From contig NZ_ANBB01000022.1 in the NCBI RefSeq assembly GCF_000341105.1, positions 1 to 64,000 on the forward strand: a stretch of DNA of 64,000 nucleotides, in the 5' to 3' direction. Made by a program: the position numbers and the translations under genes. Origin of the DNA: Nocardiopsis potens DSM 45234 (GTDB lineage: Bacteria; Actinomycetota; Actinomycetes; Streptosporangiales; Streptosporangiaceae). The notes under the pieces were generated by a model, which was not told where the DNA came from, searched no databases, and was given only the letters and a program-made list of their open reading frames with translations. Below, piece by piece: positions 26,767-35,200 of the stretch (position 1 is its first letter; every line of letters begins with the position of its first letter).

Positions 26767-28971
26767 TCAGCCCTCCCCGTCCTCCTCCAGGCGCCGCTCC
26801 AGGTCCCGGGCGCGCGGGCCGCCGCCCTCGCGGTGGATCGCCAGGGCCCTGCGCAGGTGGCGCCGGGCCTCGCCGCGCAGGCCGAGGGCGGTGAGCGCGT
26901 CGGCCAGGGACTCCCGGGCCGTCGCCTCGTAGTGGGAGTTCCCGCCCTGCCGCTCCAGGGCGCTGATCGCATCGGTGAAGTAGGGCAGGGCCCGCTGGGG
27001 GTCCCCCTCCTTCAGGTGGAGGTCGCCGAGGCTCGCGCGGACCCGGGCCGCCATCCGCTCGTCGGGCTCGGGCAGCCCCAGGAAGCGGCCGAGGGCGTCC
27101 TCCAGCTCGGCGGCGGCCTCCCCGGTCCGGCCCAGTCCGGCCAGGGTGCGGCCGCGGAAGTAGACGGCGAGGGCGGCGCCGCGGCGCGCGTTCTCCCCGT
27201 CCTCCCCGCCCTCCGCGGAGGAGCAGAGCTCCTCGGCCCGGGTGTAGGCGGCGAGGGCGCGCTCCCGGTCGACCAGGTCGAGGTAGCGGCCGTGGAACTC
27301 GTGCGCGGACGCCTCCAGCAGCACGTCTCCGATCGAGCCGGCGAGTTCCATGGCCCGTTCGATCTGCCGCTCCGCCTGGTCCATCCGGCCCAGGTCGGCC
27401 AGCGGCCGGGAGACCGTCGTGCGCAGCCGGATCTCGCCGCGGGGGTCGCCGTCCTCCCGCGCGGCCTCCGCGCCGAGCAGGCCGCTCTCCGCCCAGTCCT
27501 GCAGGTAGCGGATGTTCATGTAGAGCGCGGTGGCCAGCACGGCGGTCTTCCAGGCCCTGTCGTACAGGCCGGCGGCCGCGGCCGCGCGCACCGCGGCGGG
27601 CAGCGTCCCGCGCTCGCTCCGGAGCCAGGCCAGTGCGGCCTTCTTCCGCCCGTCCCCCGCCGGGAACGGGTCGCGGGCGCCGGCGGTCAGCGCGTCCAGG
27701 TCGACCGGGCTGGTCCGCTTCCCCATCACGGCGCGGTCGGCGAAGGCCAGCGGGACCATGAACAGGTCGAGCATCCGCCGCAGCCGCCCGGTGCGCACCG
27801 CCTCGGAATCCTCCTCCTCGGCGCGGTCCCGGGCGTCCAGCACGATCAGCCCGTGCCGGAAGCGGAACCGCCCGCCGGCCTCCTCGACCAGCAGGTTGGC
27901 CGCGGTGAGCTCGTCGAGGAGCGGCGCCGCGCCGCCCGACCCGGCGCTCTCGCCGAGCGCCGCCGCGGCCAGCCCGGCATCGAACGCCTCCCCCGGCCAG
28001 GCGCCCAGCGCCCGGTACAGCTCCGCCGCCCCGGCGGAGAGCCGCCGGTAGCAGAGGCCGAACGCGGCGGAGAGGGTGGTGCCGCCGTTCACCCGGATCG
28101 CGGCGAGCCTGCGCTTCTCGTCGGAGAGCTCGTCGGCGAGGGCGGCGGGGTCCGCGCGCCGGTCGCGGCCGAGCCGGCCGGCCACCATGACCAGCGCCAG
28201 CGGCAGGCCTTCGCAGGCGGCGGCCAGGCGGTCCAGCGCCGGGCCGTCCGCGTCCCGGTCCAACCGGGGGCAGAGGGCGCGCAGCAGCTCCCGGGCGTGC
28301 TCCTCGGACAGGGGGTCGAGCGGCAGCGGAAGCGCTCCCCCGGGTTCGATGCTCAGCTCGGCCAGGGCCGGCCCGTCACCGCAGGCCAGCAGGGCGCTCC
28401 GCGGTCCGGTGGGGACGAGCTGGCGCACCTGGGCGGGCTCTTCGGCGCCTTCCACGACCACCAGCACCGCGCGGCCGGCGGTGCGGTTCCGGTACTCGGC
28501 GAGCCGCCCTTCATAGGTGCCGGGCAGGAACTCCTCCCGCACCCCCAGGGTGAGCAGGAACTGGGTGAGGGCCGCGTCGGGGTCGGCGCGCCGGGGGCCG
28601 TCGTCCTGGGAGTAGTCGTAGTAGAGCCGCCCGTCGGGGAAGCGCGGCGCGAACTCGTCGGCGGCGCGCAGCAGCAGGGCGCTCTTCCCGATGCCGCGCG
28701 GCCCCTCGCAGAGCACCACGCAGGTGCCGGTGGCGCGGTCCAGCAGGCGCCCGATCTCCCCCAGGTCGTGCTCGCGGTCCACGAAGACCGCGGGCGCGGC
28801 CGGCATGTTGGTCCGCGCGGACTCCCGGTCCGCGCCGACGACGATCGTGGTCCGGTGGCTGGTGCTGTGCACGTCGCCGCGGACGGTTCCGGCCTGTACC
28901 GCCGAGCCCGCGTCTCCGCCGATCTCGTTGCCGACCTCGTCGCGGTGCGGACGGCCGTCGTGGTTCTTCAA
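26767..28971 (-). CDS. STAND-class NTPase (NB-ARC-like) with tetratricopeptide repeats
   Basis: Signal-transduction ATPase of 734 residues. I place the start at the TTG at 28971 because AGGAGG lies 6 nt upstream; a GTG at 28995 is also open. Residues 26-40 (VQAGTVRGDVHS) form a short motif that commonly precedes actinobacterial NB-ARC proteins. The NTPase has a P-loop GPRGIGKSAL (Gly90 to Ser97) and a Walker-B-like strand AVLVVVEGAEE. An NB-ARC winged-helix region follows with GLPLALVMVAGRLG. From about residue 470 to the end lie TPR-like helices (ALAAYTRAEEL, ALPYFTDAISALERQG, ARRHLRRALAIHREGG). No effector or DNA-binding domain is fused. STAND proteins are switches in regulation or defence; the divergent neighbour at 29162 is the likely partner. 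Confidence 0.88.
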   Translation of the reverse strand: MKNHDGRPHRDEVGNEIGGDAGSAVQAGTVRGDVHSTSHRTTIVVGADRESARTNMPAAPAVFVDREHDLGEIGRLLDRATGTCVVLCEGPRGIGKSALLLRAADEFAPRFPDGRLYYDYSQDDGPRRADPDAALTQFLLTLGVREEFLPGTYEGRLAEYRNRTAGRAVLVVVEGAEEPAQVRQLVPTGPRSALLACGDGPALAELSIEPGGALPLPLDPLSEEHARELLRALCPRLDRDADGPALDRLAAACEGLPLALVMVAGRLGRDRRADPAALADELSDEKRRLAAIRVNGGTTLSAAFGLCYRRLSAGAAELYRALGAWPGEAFDAGLAAAALGESAGSGGAAPLLDELTAANLLVEEAGGRFRFRHGLIVLDARDRAEEEDSEAVRTGRLRRMLDLFMVPLAFADRAVMGKRTSPVDLDALTAGARDPFPAGDGRKKAALAWLRSERGTLPAAVRAAAAAGLYDRAWKTAVLATALYMNIRYLQDWAESGLLGAEAAREDGDPRGEIRLRTTVSRPLADLGRMDQAERQIERAMELAGSIGDVLLEASAHEFHGRYLDLVDRERALAAYTRAEELCSSAEGGEDGENARRGAALAVYFRGRTLAGLGRTGEAAAELEDALGRFLGLPEPDERMAARVRASLGDLHLKEGDPQRALPYFTDAISALERQGGNSHYEATARESLADALTALGLRGEARRHLRRALAIHREGGGPRARDLERRLEEDGEG

Positions 28972-29161
28972 GGCGCCTCCTGCGCTGGGGTCCACAGGAA
29001 ATCCCGGAGCCGCCGCGGCCCGCGGGGATCACGGCGACCTTACCCCGGCGGTACACCTTGCTCGCACGTGCTGACCGGTTCGTGCCACGGCGCCCGCCGG
29101 GGCGGGAGTCCGGGCATCACGGAGGGTGCGCACCCCCGGCGCCCTCGTGAGGAGGCCGACC

Positions 29162-30298
29162 GTGTCACTGCTGCCCGTCCGCTCCCCCGTCCCCGAGCAC
29201 CCGTACCACCGGTTGGACGGCCGCATCATGCTCCAGGTGAAGAACGCAGAGGACGCCCCGCTGGCGGACGTCTCACCGCTGGACAGCGGCATCGTCTTCT
29301 GCGGGGGCAAGGCCGCCGAGGACCTCCGGGCGCTGACCTCCGGGCACGGCTTCAGCGGCCCGGTGCTCATCGACCCCGCCGCCTACGAGCGGCACGCCGC
29401 CACGCCCGAGCGGCCGTTCATCGTCGGCCAGGCCTCGCTGTTCAACGACGATGAGCTGGAGGAGGAACTCGACCGGCTCCTGGAGCAGAAGTCGCTGATG
29501 GCCCTTACCCCGACCGGCTACCTGCGGGCCGGCGACACCCGGTCGCTCTCGGCCGCGGTCCACAGGGTCACCGGGTTGAACCGGAGCGACGTCCTGCTGA
29601 CCGTCCCCATCGATTCCGGGTGGCTGACCGGGAACGCGTTCCCCGAACTGGTCTCGCTTCTGCGCCGGACCCCGGTGCCCAAGGCCGTGGTCCTCGGCGC
29701 GTCTTGGGATCCGCTGGACCGCGTCGGCGCCGCCGAACGGCTCCGCGAGCTGTTCGCCTCGGTCCCGGGGTGCGGCCTGCTCCGAACCGACCTCGCCGCG
29801 ATCGACGCCATGGTGCACGGCGCCGACTTCGCCGCCATCGGCGACTCCCCGTCGGCCCGGCACACCCGTCCGCCCAGGCCCGAGGGGGGCGGTCCGCGTG
29901 CGCGGAGCAGCCCCGCCGTGCTCATCCCCCGGATGCTGACCTACCGCAGAGGAGAGGAGTTCGCGACCGTCCTCGCGGAGGCCGACCCGCCGCGTTGCCC
30001 CTGCGGATTCTGCGCCTCCTGGATGCGGCGGAGGGGTCTCCGCGACGACGGCAGGCCGCTCACCTCGTTCACCACGGAGCTGGAGAAGGCGGATGCGCAC
30101 GCGCACAACCTCGCCGTGTGGAGCGCCCTGTGGAGTTGGGTCCAGGACGTGGACAGCCGGGCGCAGGGGCTCTCGAGATGGAAGCGGCTCTGCGACAGGG
30201 CGGTGCAGGAGCACCGGTCGCTGAACGAGGTCGCCCGGTCGCCGGGCGGCGGCTTCGAGGTCCCTCAGGCGCTGAAGGCCTGGGCCGGCCCGGTGTAG
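29162..30298 (+). CDS. tRNA-guanine transglycosylase-like protein (TGT zinc motif) beside a STAND NTPase
   Basis: 378-residue protein starting at a GTG at 29162 with GAGGAGG about 6 nt upstream. It has repeating beta-alpha units (GIVFCGG, GPVLIDP, SLMALTPTGY, DVLLTVPID, KAVVLGASW, CGLLRTDLAAIDAMVHGA), consistent with a TIM barrel. Near the C-terminus CPCGFC (Cys279, 281, 284) is followed by His315 in HNLAVW. TGT enzymes bind zinc with CxCxxC and a histidine in an HNL sequence about 26 residues later; here the gap is 31. I therefore assign a divergent TGT-superfamily fold. The catalytic Asp residues of true TGTs were not identified with certainty, so base exchange is not established. It is divergent from the STAND gene (190 bp between starts). 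Confidence 0.6.
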   Translation: MSLLPVRSPVPEHPYHRLDGRIMLQVKNAEDAPLADVSPLDSGIVFCGGKAAEDLRALTSGHGFSGPVLIDPAAYERHAATPERPFIVGQASLFNDDELEEELDRLLEQKSLMALTPTGYLRAGDTRSLSAAVHRVTGLNRSDVLLTVPIDSGWLTGNAFPELVSLLRRTPVPKAVVLGASWDPLDRVGAAERLRELFASVPGCGLLRTDLAAIDAMVHGADFAAIGDSPSARHTRPPRPEGGGPRARSSPAVLIPRMLTYRRGEEFATVLAEADPPRCPCGFCASWMRRRGLRDDGRPLTSFTTELEKADAHAHNLAVWSALWSWVQDVDSRAQGLSRWKRLCDRAVQEHRSLNEVARSPGGGFEVPQALKAWAGPV

Positions 30299-30389
30299 TG
30301 CGATCGCGGCAGGGCCTGCGGAGCGGCTCCGCCGGGGAGCAGGCCGCGAGCGCTCTGCGCGCCTTCCAGCCGTCCATCGGAGGCGGAGG

Positions 30390-31073
30390 TCAGTGGTCCG
30401 CCGCGGCCAGCACCCGCTCGGCGAACTTCCACTTCGGCGCCGAAAGCCGGCGCGGGCGGAAGGGCTCCGGGGGTGCCAGCCAGACGGCGTCCGAACCGTC
30501 CCGGACGGCCAGGCCGACCCCGTAGTAGTCGGCCTCGGCGGCGGCCGGGGCGGCGTCGCGCGGGGGCCGGTCGGCGAGGGCCGCGCGGGCGCAGAACGGG
30601 GCGAACCGGGCGGCCCGGGCGAGCGCCGCCCGCCAGGTCGGGCCGGTCGCGACGGCCAGTTCGACGCGGAGCGGGACCGAGGCCAGCCGCACCACCCGGC
30701 CGGCGTCTCGGGCGACCGCGCCCGGGGGCGCGGTACGGAGCAGCGCCCGCTCGCGCTCGGTCAGCGACGCCTCCGGGACCGGTTCGCCCAGCGGCAGCCC
30801 CATCAGCGCCTCCAGCGCCCCGAGGCGGAGGATCGGCGGCTGCCCGGCCTCCCTCCGGCGGCGCAGCTCGGCCCGGTCGGGCCGGTGGAACAGCAGGGCG
30901 GAGACGCCGAACACGCGCAGCTCGACGCTGTCCACCCCGGCGGCGGGCACGCCCAGTGCGTCCAGGGCGGCCTTCCCGCAGCCCAGCGCCGCGGCGTCCG
31001 CCCCGCCCCGCCGGGCCGGAGCGGACGCCGGGATGTCCAGGGGCAGGGTGCCCGCTTCGCCGTCCGTCCGCAC
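30390..31073 (-). CDS. Unrecognised 227-residue protein
   Basis: I do not recognise this protein. The GTG at 31073 is preferred; the frame continues to 31430, but that part is composed of shadow-like Arg/Gly/Ala sequence. A possible -10 CAGAAT lies 7 nt before the GTG, so translation may be leaderless. The protein is soluble with strands VDSVELRVFGVSALLFHRP and YYGVGLAVRDGSDAVWLAPP and a basic C-terminus (RRLSAPKWKFAERVL). Two internal copies of an R-x-L-x-S-V-P-L-R-V-E-L-like strand layout suggest an alpha/beta fold. It is convergent with the TGT-like gene and divergent from the vWA-ARH gene. Confidence 0.6.
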   Translation of the reverse strand: MRTDGEAGTLPLDIPASAPARRGGADAAALGCGKAALDALGVPAAGVDSVELRVFGVSALLFHRPDRAELRRRREAGQPPILRLGALEALMGLPLGEPVPEASLTERERALLRTAPPGAVARDAGRVVRLASVPLRVELAVATGPTWRAALARAARFAPFCARAALADRPPRDAAPAAAEADYYGVGLAVRDGSDAVWLAPPEPFRPRRLSAPKWKFAERVLAAADH

Positions 31074-31432
31074 CGTCCCGATTCTGCCGGAATCCGCCCG
31101 GCGCCGCGGCCGAACGCGCGCAGAGGCCGCGATCCCGGCGCCCCGCCGCCGGCGCCGCTCCCCGAGGGACGGCGGCGGCCTGCGCGGACGGCGGCGGCCG
31201 GCCCGGTGCCGGAGCGATCCCGGCGCACCGTCCGCACCTCCGTCTAAGGTCGTGCCATGGCACCCGCCCTGCTCGCCGACGGCACCGGCCCCCGCCCCTC
31301 CCCGGCCGGCCGCCGCCCCGACCGGGTGCCCGGAAGCGGCGCTTTGGCCGCTTCCCGCCACGCACCGCACGGCCCGCGGCGCGCTCCGTGCGGCACGATT
31401 GCGGTAGCGGTCACCACCGGAAGGACGCACCC
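31074..31432. other. Divergent intergenic region, no gene seen
   Basis: This region lies between the unrecognised gene (minus) and the vWA/ARH fusion (plus). It is very GC-rich on the left and slightly AT-richer near 31390-31420, where the promoter of the fusion gene probably lies. I found no credible coding frame. Confidence 0.4.
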
Positions 31433-33613
31433 GTGCACGTCTCCGCCCTTCTCGAATTCGACGCGGTCCCCCTGGAGACCGAGGACGAGGTCACCGTTCT
31501 GCTCGACATCACGGCGCCCGTCCGCGCCGGGGAAGAGGAGCGGCCGCCGTCGACGCTCCAGGTCGTGCTGGACCGCAGCTCCTCGATGAGCCGGGACGAC
31601 CGGCTCGGCGGCGCGGTCCGCGCGCTGCTGTCCGTCGTCGACCGGCTCGACCCGGCCGACCGGTTCGGCGTGGTGGTCTTCTCCGACCAGGCCCGGGTGC
31701 TGGTCCCGGCGGGGCCGCTGACCGACAAGGCCGCGGTGAAGGAGCGGATCCGCTCGGTGCGCCCGGGCGGCTCGACCGACCTGTCCAGCGGGCTGATGCG
31801 CGGGGTGCAGGAGGCCCGCCGGGCCTCCCAGGACGGCGGCGCCACCCTGCTGCTCATCTCGGACGGCCACGCCAACCAGGGCATCACCGAGCACGGCCGG
31901 CTGGCCGAGATCGCCCGGTCGGCGCACGTGTCGGGGGTCTCGGTGACCACCATCGGCTACGGGCTGGGCTACGACGAGGCGCTGCTGGGCGCGGTGGCCG
32001 ACGGCGGTGCGGGGGACGCCCTGTTCGCCGAGGACCCGGACACCGCGGTCGGGCTCATCCAGGGCGAGGCCGACCACCTGCTGGCCAAGACCGCGCAGGC
32101 GGCGTCGCTGCGGATCCGCCCCGAACCGGTGGTCGGCGCCGTGGGCCTGGTGGGCGGGCTGCCCGCGGACCGGCTGCCCGGCGGCGAGGTCATGGTCGAG
32201 CTCGGCGACTTCTACTCCGGCGAGCAGCGCCGGCTTCTGGTCCGGCTGGAGATCCCCGGCATCCCCCGCCTCGGGCCGGTCACGGTCGCCTCGCTGGAGA
32301 CCACCTACGTCGACCCGGGCACGCTCGAATCGTTCACCGTGACGCTGCCGGTCCCGGTGAACGTGGTGCCCGGCTCGGAGGCGGCGGGCCGCGTCGCCGA
32401 CCCGGCGGTCAGCACGGAGAAGGCCTACCAGCGGGCCCAGGAGGCCAAGCACACCGCGAGCGAGGCACTGCGCCGCGGAGACAGGGGGGCGGCGGCGCGC
32501 GCCCTGGACGAGGCGCGGCGCACCCTCGGCGCCCAGCTGGACGCGGCCCCCGAGGAGATGCGCGGCGGCGTCGCCGACCAGCTCGCCGAACTCGACCTGC
32601 TGGCCCGGAGCGCGCGCCGGGACGACACCTCGCTCGCCGCGAAGGCCGCCTACACCAGCGGCCACAGCCAGAGCCGCAAGCGCGGCAGCCGGCAGCAGTC
32701 CTACGGGCAGAACCTCCGCCTGCCCCGGGCCGCGCGGAGCGCGCCCGCCTCCCGCCTCCTGCTGGCCTCGCTGGAGGGGCTGGCGGTGGGGGACGCCTTC
32801 GGCGACCGGCACTTCCCGACCGCCGCCGCGGGCCGCCCGGAGGGGGTGCTGCCGCCGTCGCCGTGGCCGTGGACCGACGACACCCTGATGGCCTGCTCGA
32901 TCGCGGACCTGCTGCTCAGGCGGGGCGGCATCGCCCCGGACGCGCTGGCCGCCTCGTTCGCGGAGCACTTCGACGTCGCCCGCAAGTACGGCGCGGCCAC
33001 CGTGGACCTGCTGGAGCGGGTCCGGGACGGCGAGCCGTGGGCCGCCCTCGCGGCCGCCCAGTTCAACGGCTCCGGCTCCTGGGGCAACGGCGCGGCGATG
33101 CGGGTCGCCCCGCTGGGCGCGTTCTTCGCCGGCGACCTGGACCGGGTCCGCACCGAGGCGGCGGCCTCGGCCTCGGTCACCCACACCCACCCGGAGGGCG
33201 TGGCGGGCGCGATCGCCGTCGCCGTCGCCGCCGCCACCGCCGCGGGCGACCCCGCGGCCACCGGCCCGCTCGTCCTCGACGCCGCCGCCGAGCACACCCC
33301 GCCCGGCGCGGTCCGCGACGGCCTCCTCCGCGCCCGCACCCTGCTCTCCGCCCCGCCCGCCACCGCCGCCCTGGCCCTGGGCACCGGCACCCGGGTCAGC
33401 GCCCCGGACACCGTCCCCTTCGCCCTCTGGTCGGTCGCCGTGCACTGGGACGACTACGAGTCCACCGTCCGCACCTGCGCCCTGGCCGGCGGCGACCGCG
33501 ACACCACCGCCGCCATAGCCGGCGGCATCACCGCCGCCCGCACCGGCACCGAGGGCATCCCCCCTGAATGGCGCCGCCGCACCGAGCCCCTGCCGGAGTG
33601 GGTGGACGGCTGA
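31433..33613 (+). CDS. Fusion of von Willebrand factor A domain and ADP-ribosylglycohydrolase
   Basis: 726-residue cytoplasmic protein starting at a GTG at 31433 (AAGGA about 7 nt upstream). Residues 40-210 are a vWA domain with a complete-looking MIDAS: Asp47-x-Ser49-x-Ser51, Thr115 in GGSTDLSS and Asp144 in ISDGHANQG. Residues 215-310 are a beta-rich segment, and 325-395 a helical linker (YQRAQEAKHTASEALRRGD). Residues 440-726 are an ADP-ribosylglycohydrolase (DraG/ARH) domain with LEGLAVGDAFGD, the metal motif WTDDT (TDDT 481-484), GNGAAMRVAPLG and GGDRDTTAAIAGG (Asp688, Asp690). ARH enzymes remove ADP-ribose from proteins or nucleic acids. Fusion to a vWA is unusual; I read it as one uninterrupted frame. 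Confidence 0.88.
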   Translation: MHVSALLEFDAVPLETEDEVTVLLDITAPVRAGEEERPPSTLQVVLDRSSSMSRDDRLGGAVRALLSVVDRLDPADRFGVVVFSDQARVLVPAGPLTDKAAVKERIRSVRPGGSTDLSSGLMRGVQEARRASQDGGATLLLISDGHANQGITEHGRLAEIARSAHVSGVSVTTIGYGLGYDEALLGAVADGGAGDALFAEDPDTAVGLIQGEADHLLAKTAQAASLRIRPEPVVGAVGLVGGLPADRLPGGEVMVELGDFYSGEQRRLLVRLEIPGIPRLGPVTVASLETTYVDPGTLESFTVTLPVPVNVVPGSEAAGRVADPAVSTEKAYQRAQEAKHTASEALRRGDRGAAARALDEARRTLGAQLDAAPEEMRGGVADQLAELDLLARSARRDDTSLAAKAAYTSGHSQSRKRGSRQQSYGQNLRLPRAARSAPASRLLLASLEGLAVGDAFGDRHFPTAAAGRPEGVLPPSPWPWTDDTLMACSIADLLLRRGGIAPDALAASFAEHFDVARKYGAATVDLLERVRDGEPWAALAAAQFNGSGSWGNGAAMRVAPLGAFFAGDLDRVRTEAAASASVTHTHPEGVAGAIAVAVAAATAAGDPAATGPLVLDAAAEHTPPGAVRDGLLRARTLLSAPPATAALALGTGTRVSAPDTVPFALWSVAVHWDDYESTVRTCALAGGDRDTTAAIAGGITAARTGTEGIPPEWRRRTEPLPEWVDG

Positions 33614-33740
33614 CCCACCTCGGCGACCCCGGGTTTCGACCGCTTTTCCTGCGCCGCAGGGGGATCGGTAGGCCTGCCTCGACCGATGCCGAGACGCAGG
33701 AGTTCCTGCGGAGTCTGGTCCCTGCGGCGAAGAAGTGAGA

Positions 33741-33762
33741 CCGGGGGCGGTGAGGCCCCCGG
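33741..33762 (-). terminator. Small hairpin at the 3' end of the mazG-like gene
   Basis: 8-bp stem CCGGGGGC (33741-33748 with 33755-33762) and 6-nt loop, 5 bp beyond the stop of the MazG-like gene. Confidence 0.5.
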
Positions 33763-33766
33763 CCGG

Positions 33767-34087
33767 TCATGAGGAGCGGGGCGGGAACCGCTCCTCGTTG
33801 ATGGCGACCTTCTCTTTGAGGGCGGCCTCCAGGTCGATGTCGAGGACGGTGGCCATGCGCAGGAGGTAGCTGAGGACGTCGGCCATCTCCAGGCGGACGG
33901 CCTTGGCCTTCTCCGGGTCGTCCATGACCCGGAGGGCCTCGTCCTGCTCCAGCCACTGGAATTCGGCGGCCAGCTCACCGGCCTCGCCGGCCAGGGCCAT
34001 GGCGAGGTTCTTGGGGGTGTGGTAGCGGTTCCAGTCCCGTCGGTCGGCGAAGTCGGCCAGCAGGTCCTGCATTGACGAGATGCTCAC
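33767..34087 (-). CDS. MazG-like nucleotide pyrophosphohydrolase (RS21-C6/dCTPase type)
   Basis: 106-residue all-alpha NTP pyrophosphatase that hydrolyses (d)NTPs to monophosphates. The metal-binding motif is EAGELAAEFQW followed by EMADVLSYLL, the usual ExxE...ExxD set. YHTPKNLAMAL at the N-terminus is typical of the RS21-C6 branch. The GTG at 34087 is preferred over the ATG 15 nt further on; neither has a strong ribosome site. It lies 29 bp after the DUF397 gene on the same strand and may share the operon of the HTH regulator. Housecleaning of damaged nucleotides or a defence role are both possible. Confidence 0.9.
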   Translation of the reverse strand: MSISSMQDLLADFADRRDWNRYHTPKNLAMALAGEAGELAAEFQWLEQDEALRVMDDPEKAKAVRLEMADVLSYLLRMATVLDIDLEAALKEKVAINEERFPPRSS

Positions 34088-34116
34088 CCGTCCATGCCTA
34101 CCACCGGCCGGCCCCG

Positions 34117-34317
34117 TCAGCGACCGGCTTCGCCCTTGCGGAGGCCGAGGAGGAAGGCGCTCCACTCGGAGGAGGGGAAGGCGAGTACGGCGGCACGGGG
34201 GTGCTTGGAGTCGCGGACGGCGGCGCCGCCGGGGAGGTCGGCTACTTCGACGCAGTTGTTGTGCTGCCCGCTGTAGCTACTCTTCCTCCACACCGACTGT
34301 TCAGACACTGGGCTCAC
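34117..34317 (-). CDS. DUF397 family small protein
   Basis: 66-residue protein with the DUF397 signature: VWRKSSYSG, NNCVEVADLPGG, AVRDSKHP and a final WSAFLLGL. Such proteins are nearly always paired with a DUF5753-type HTH regulator in actinobacteria (WhiJ-like sets) and are thought to modulate it, possibly as antagonist. Its ATG overlaps the HTH gene stop by 4 nt, so the two are translationally coupled. Confidence 0.93.
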   Translation of the reverse strand: MSPVSEQSVWRKSSYSGQHNNCVEVADLPGGAAVRDSKHPRAAVLAFPSSEWSAFLLGLRKGEAGR

Positions 34318-35168
34318 TTTTCTAGGGAATCGATGATGGTACGGATGAACTTGAGAGACTTGTCCGGGCTCAAAGCAGCCCCTTGAGCACCACCGAACAT
34401 GGACTCGAACTCGGCGAGGTCATGATCTTCCTCTAGATACAAGCTAGAGGTGGGGGTGTCCATGTACGCGAGGCTCGCATCTCGCGAATCCGGGAAGTCC
34501 ATGATGACGAAGCTCCCCGTGGTGGCCGTATGAGCACCTTCTTCAAAGGGAAGCACCTGGATGTCGATGTTATGGCGGGCGGCCATGTGGGTCAGATGCC
34601 TCAACTGGACGAGCATCGTCTCCGGTGAGCCCACGATGCGCCTGATCGCGGCCTCGTCCAAGATGACCCAGTACCTGGGCGGATCGACGCGGTTCAAGAT
34701 CTCTTGCCGCTTCAGCCTGGCAGTGACCCTCGCCCTGACCTCATCATCGGTGCGCACTCGGTTGGCACGGAAGATCGCTTCCGCGTAGTCCGCAGTCTGG
34801 AGCAATCCGGGTACTACTTGGCACTCGTAGGTGCGGATGCGCGACGCCTCTGCTTCGAAATCCGGCAGAGCACCGGACAGAACATGCTGGTACCTCCACC
34901 ACCAGCCCCGCTGCTTGGCTTGGCGGGCACATTCCTGCAGCTCGCTCCTCAACCGGGGATCTTTCTCCCCATAGAAGTCCAGGAGGGCATCCAGGTCAGT
35001 GGTCGTAACGCTCTTCTTGCTTCCGGTCTCGATCCTGGAGACCTTGGTCTGCTGCCACCCCAGCTCTTTGGCGACTTGCCCGGTCGTCATCCCCTTCGCC
35101 TCACGGTAGCGCCGCAGCTGAGCACTGAGGCGGCGGCGTCTCACGCTTGGGCTGTAGACCTCCTGCAT
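34314..35168 (-). CDS. XRE-family HTH regulator with DUF5753 domain (WhiJ-like)
   Basis: 284-residue regulator. The N-terminal helix-turn-helix at residues 12-70 reads LSAQLRRYREAKGMTTGQVA then LGWQQTKVSRIETGSK. The remainder is the DUF5753 (Scr1-type) domain with TYECQVVPGLLQTADYAEAI, VILDEAAIRRIVG, LPFEEGAHTATTGSFVIMDF and a final FIRTIIDSL. Members of this family control development or antibiotic production in streptomycetes, and they work with a DUF397 partner and a histidine-kinase-like ATPase, both of which are present here. The gene is clearly AT-richer than its surroundings, with codons ending in A or T, which suggests later acquisition. It is divergent from the 35311 gene. Confidence 0.93.
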   Translation of the reverse strand: MQEVYSPSVRRRRLSAQLRRYREAKGMTTGQVAKELGWQQTKVSRIETGSKKSVTTTDLDALLDFYGEKDPRLRSELQECARQAKQRGWWWRYQHVLSGALPDFEAEASRIRTYECQVVPGLLQTADYAEAIFRANRVRTDDEVRARVTARLKRQEILNRVDPPRYWVILDEAAIRRIVGSPETMLVQLRHLTHMAARHNIDIQVLPFEEGAHTATTGSFVIMDFPDSRDASLAYMDTPTSSLYLEEDHDLAEFESMFGGAQGAALSPDKSLKFIRTIIDSLEK

Positions 35169-35200
35169 GCGCGGCAGTCTATCCCCCTCTCACGAGTTTT

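Noticed and set aside
33646-33739. Short plus-strand frame ending AETQEFLRSLVPAAKK before mazG
   Set aside because: It looks like a protein C-terminus but has no start, no ribosome site and no recognisable relation; too little to call a pseudogene.
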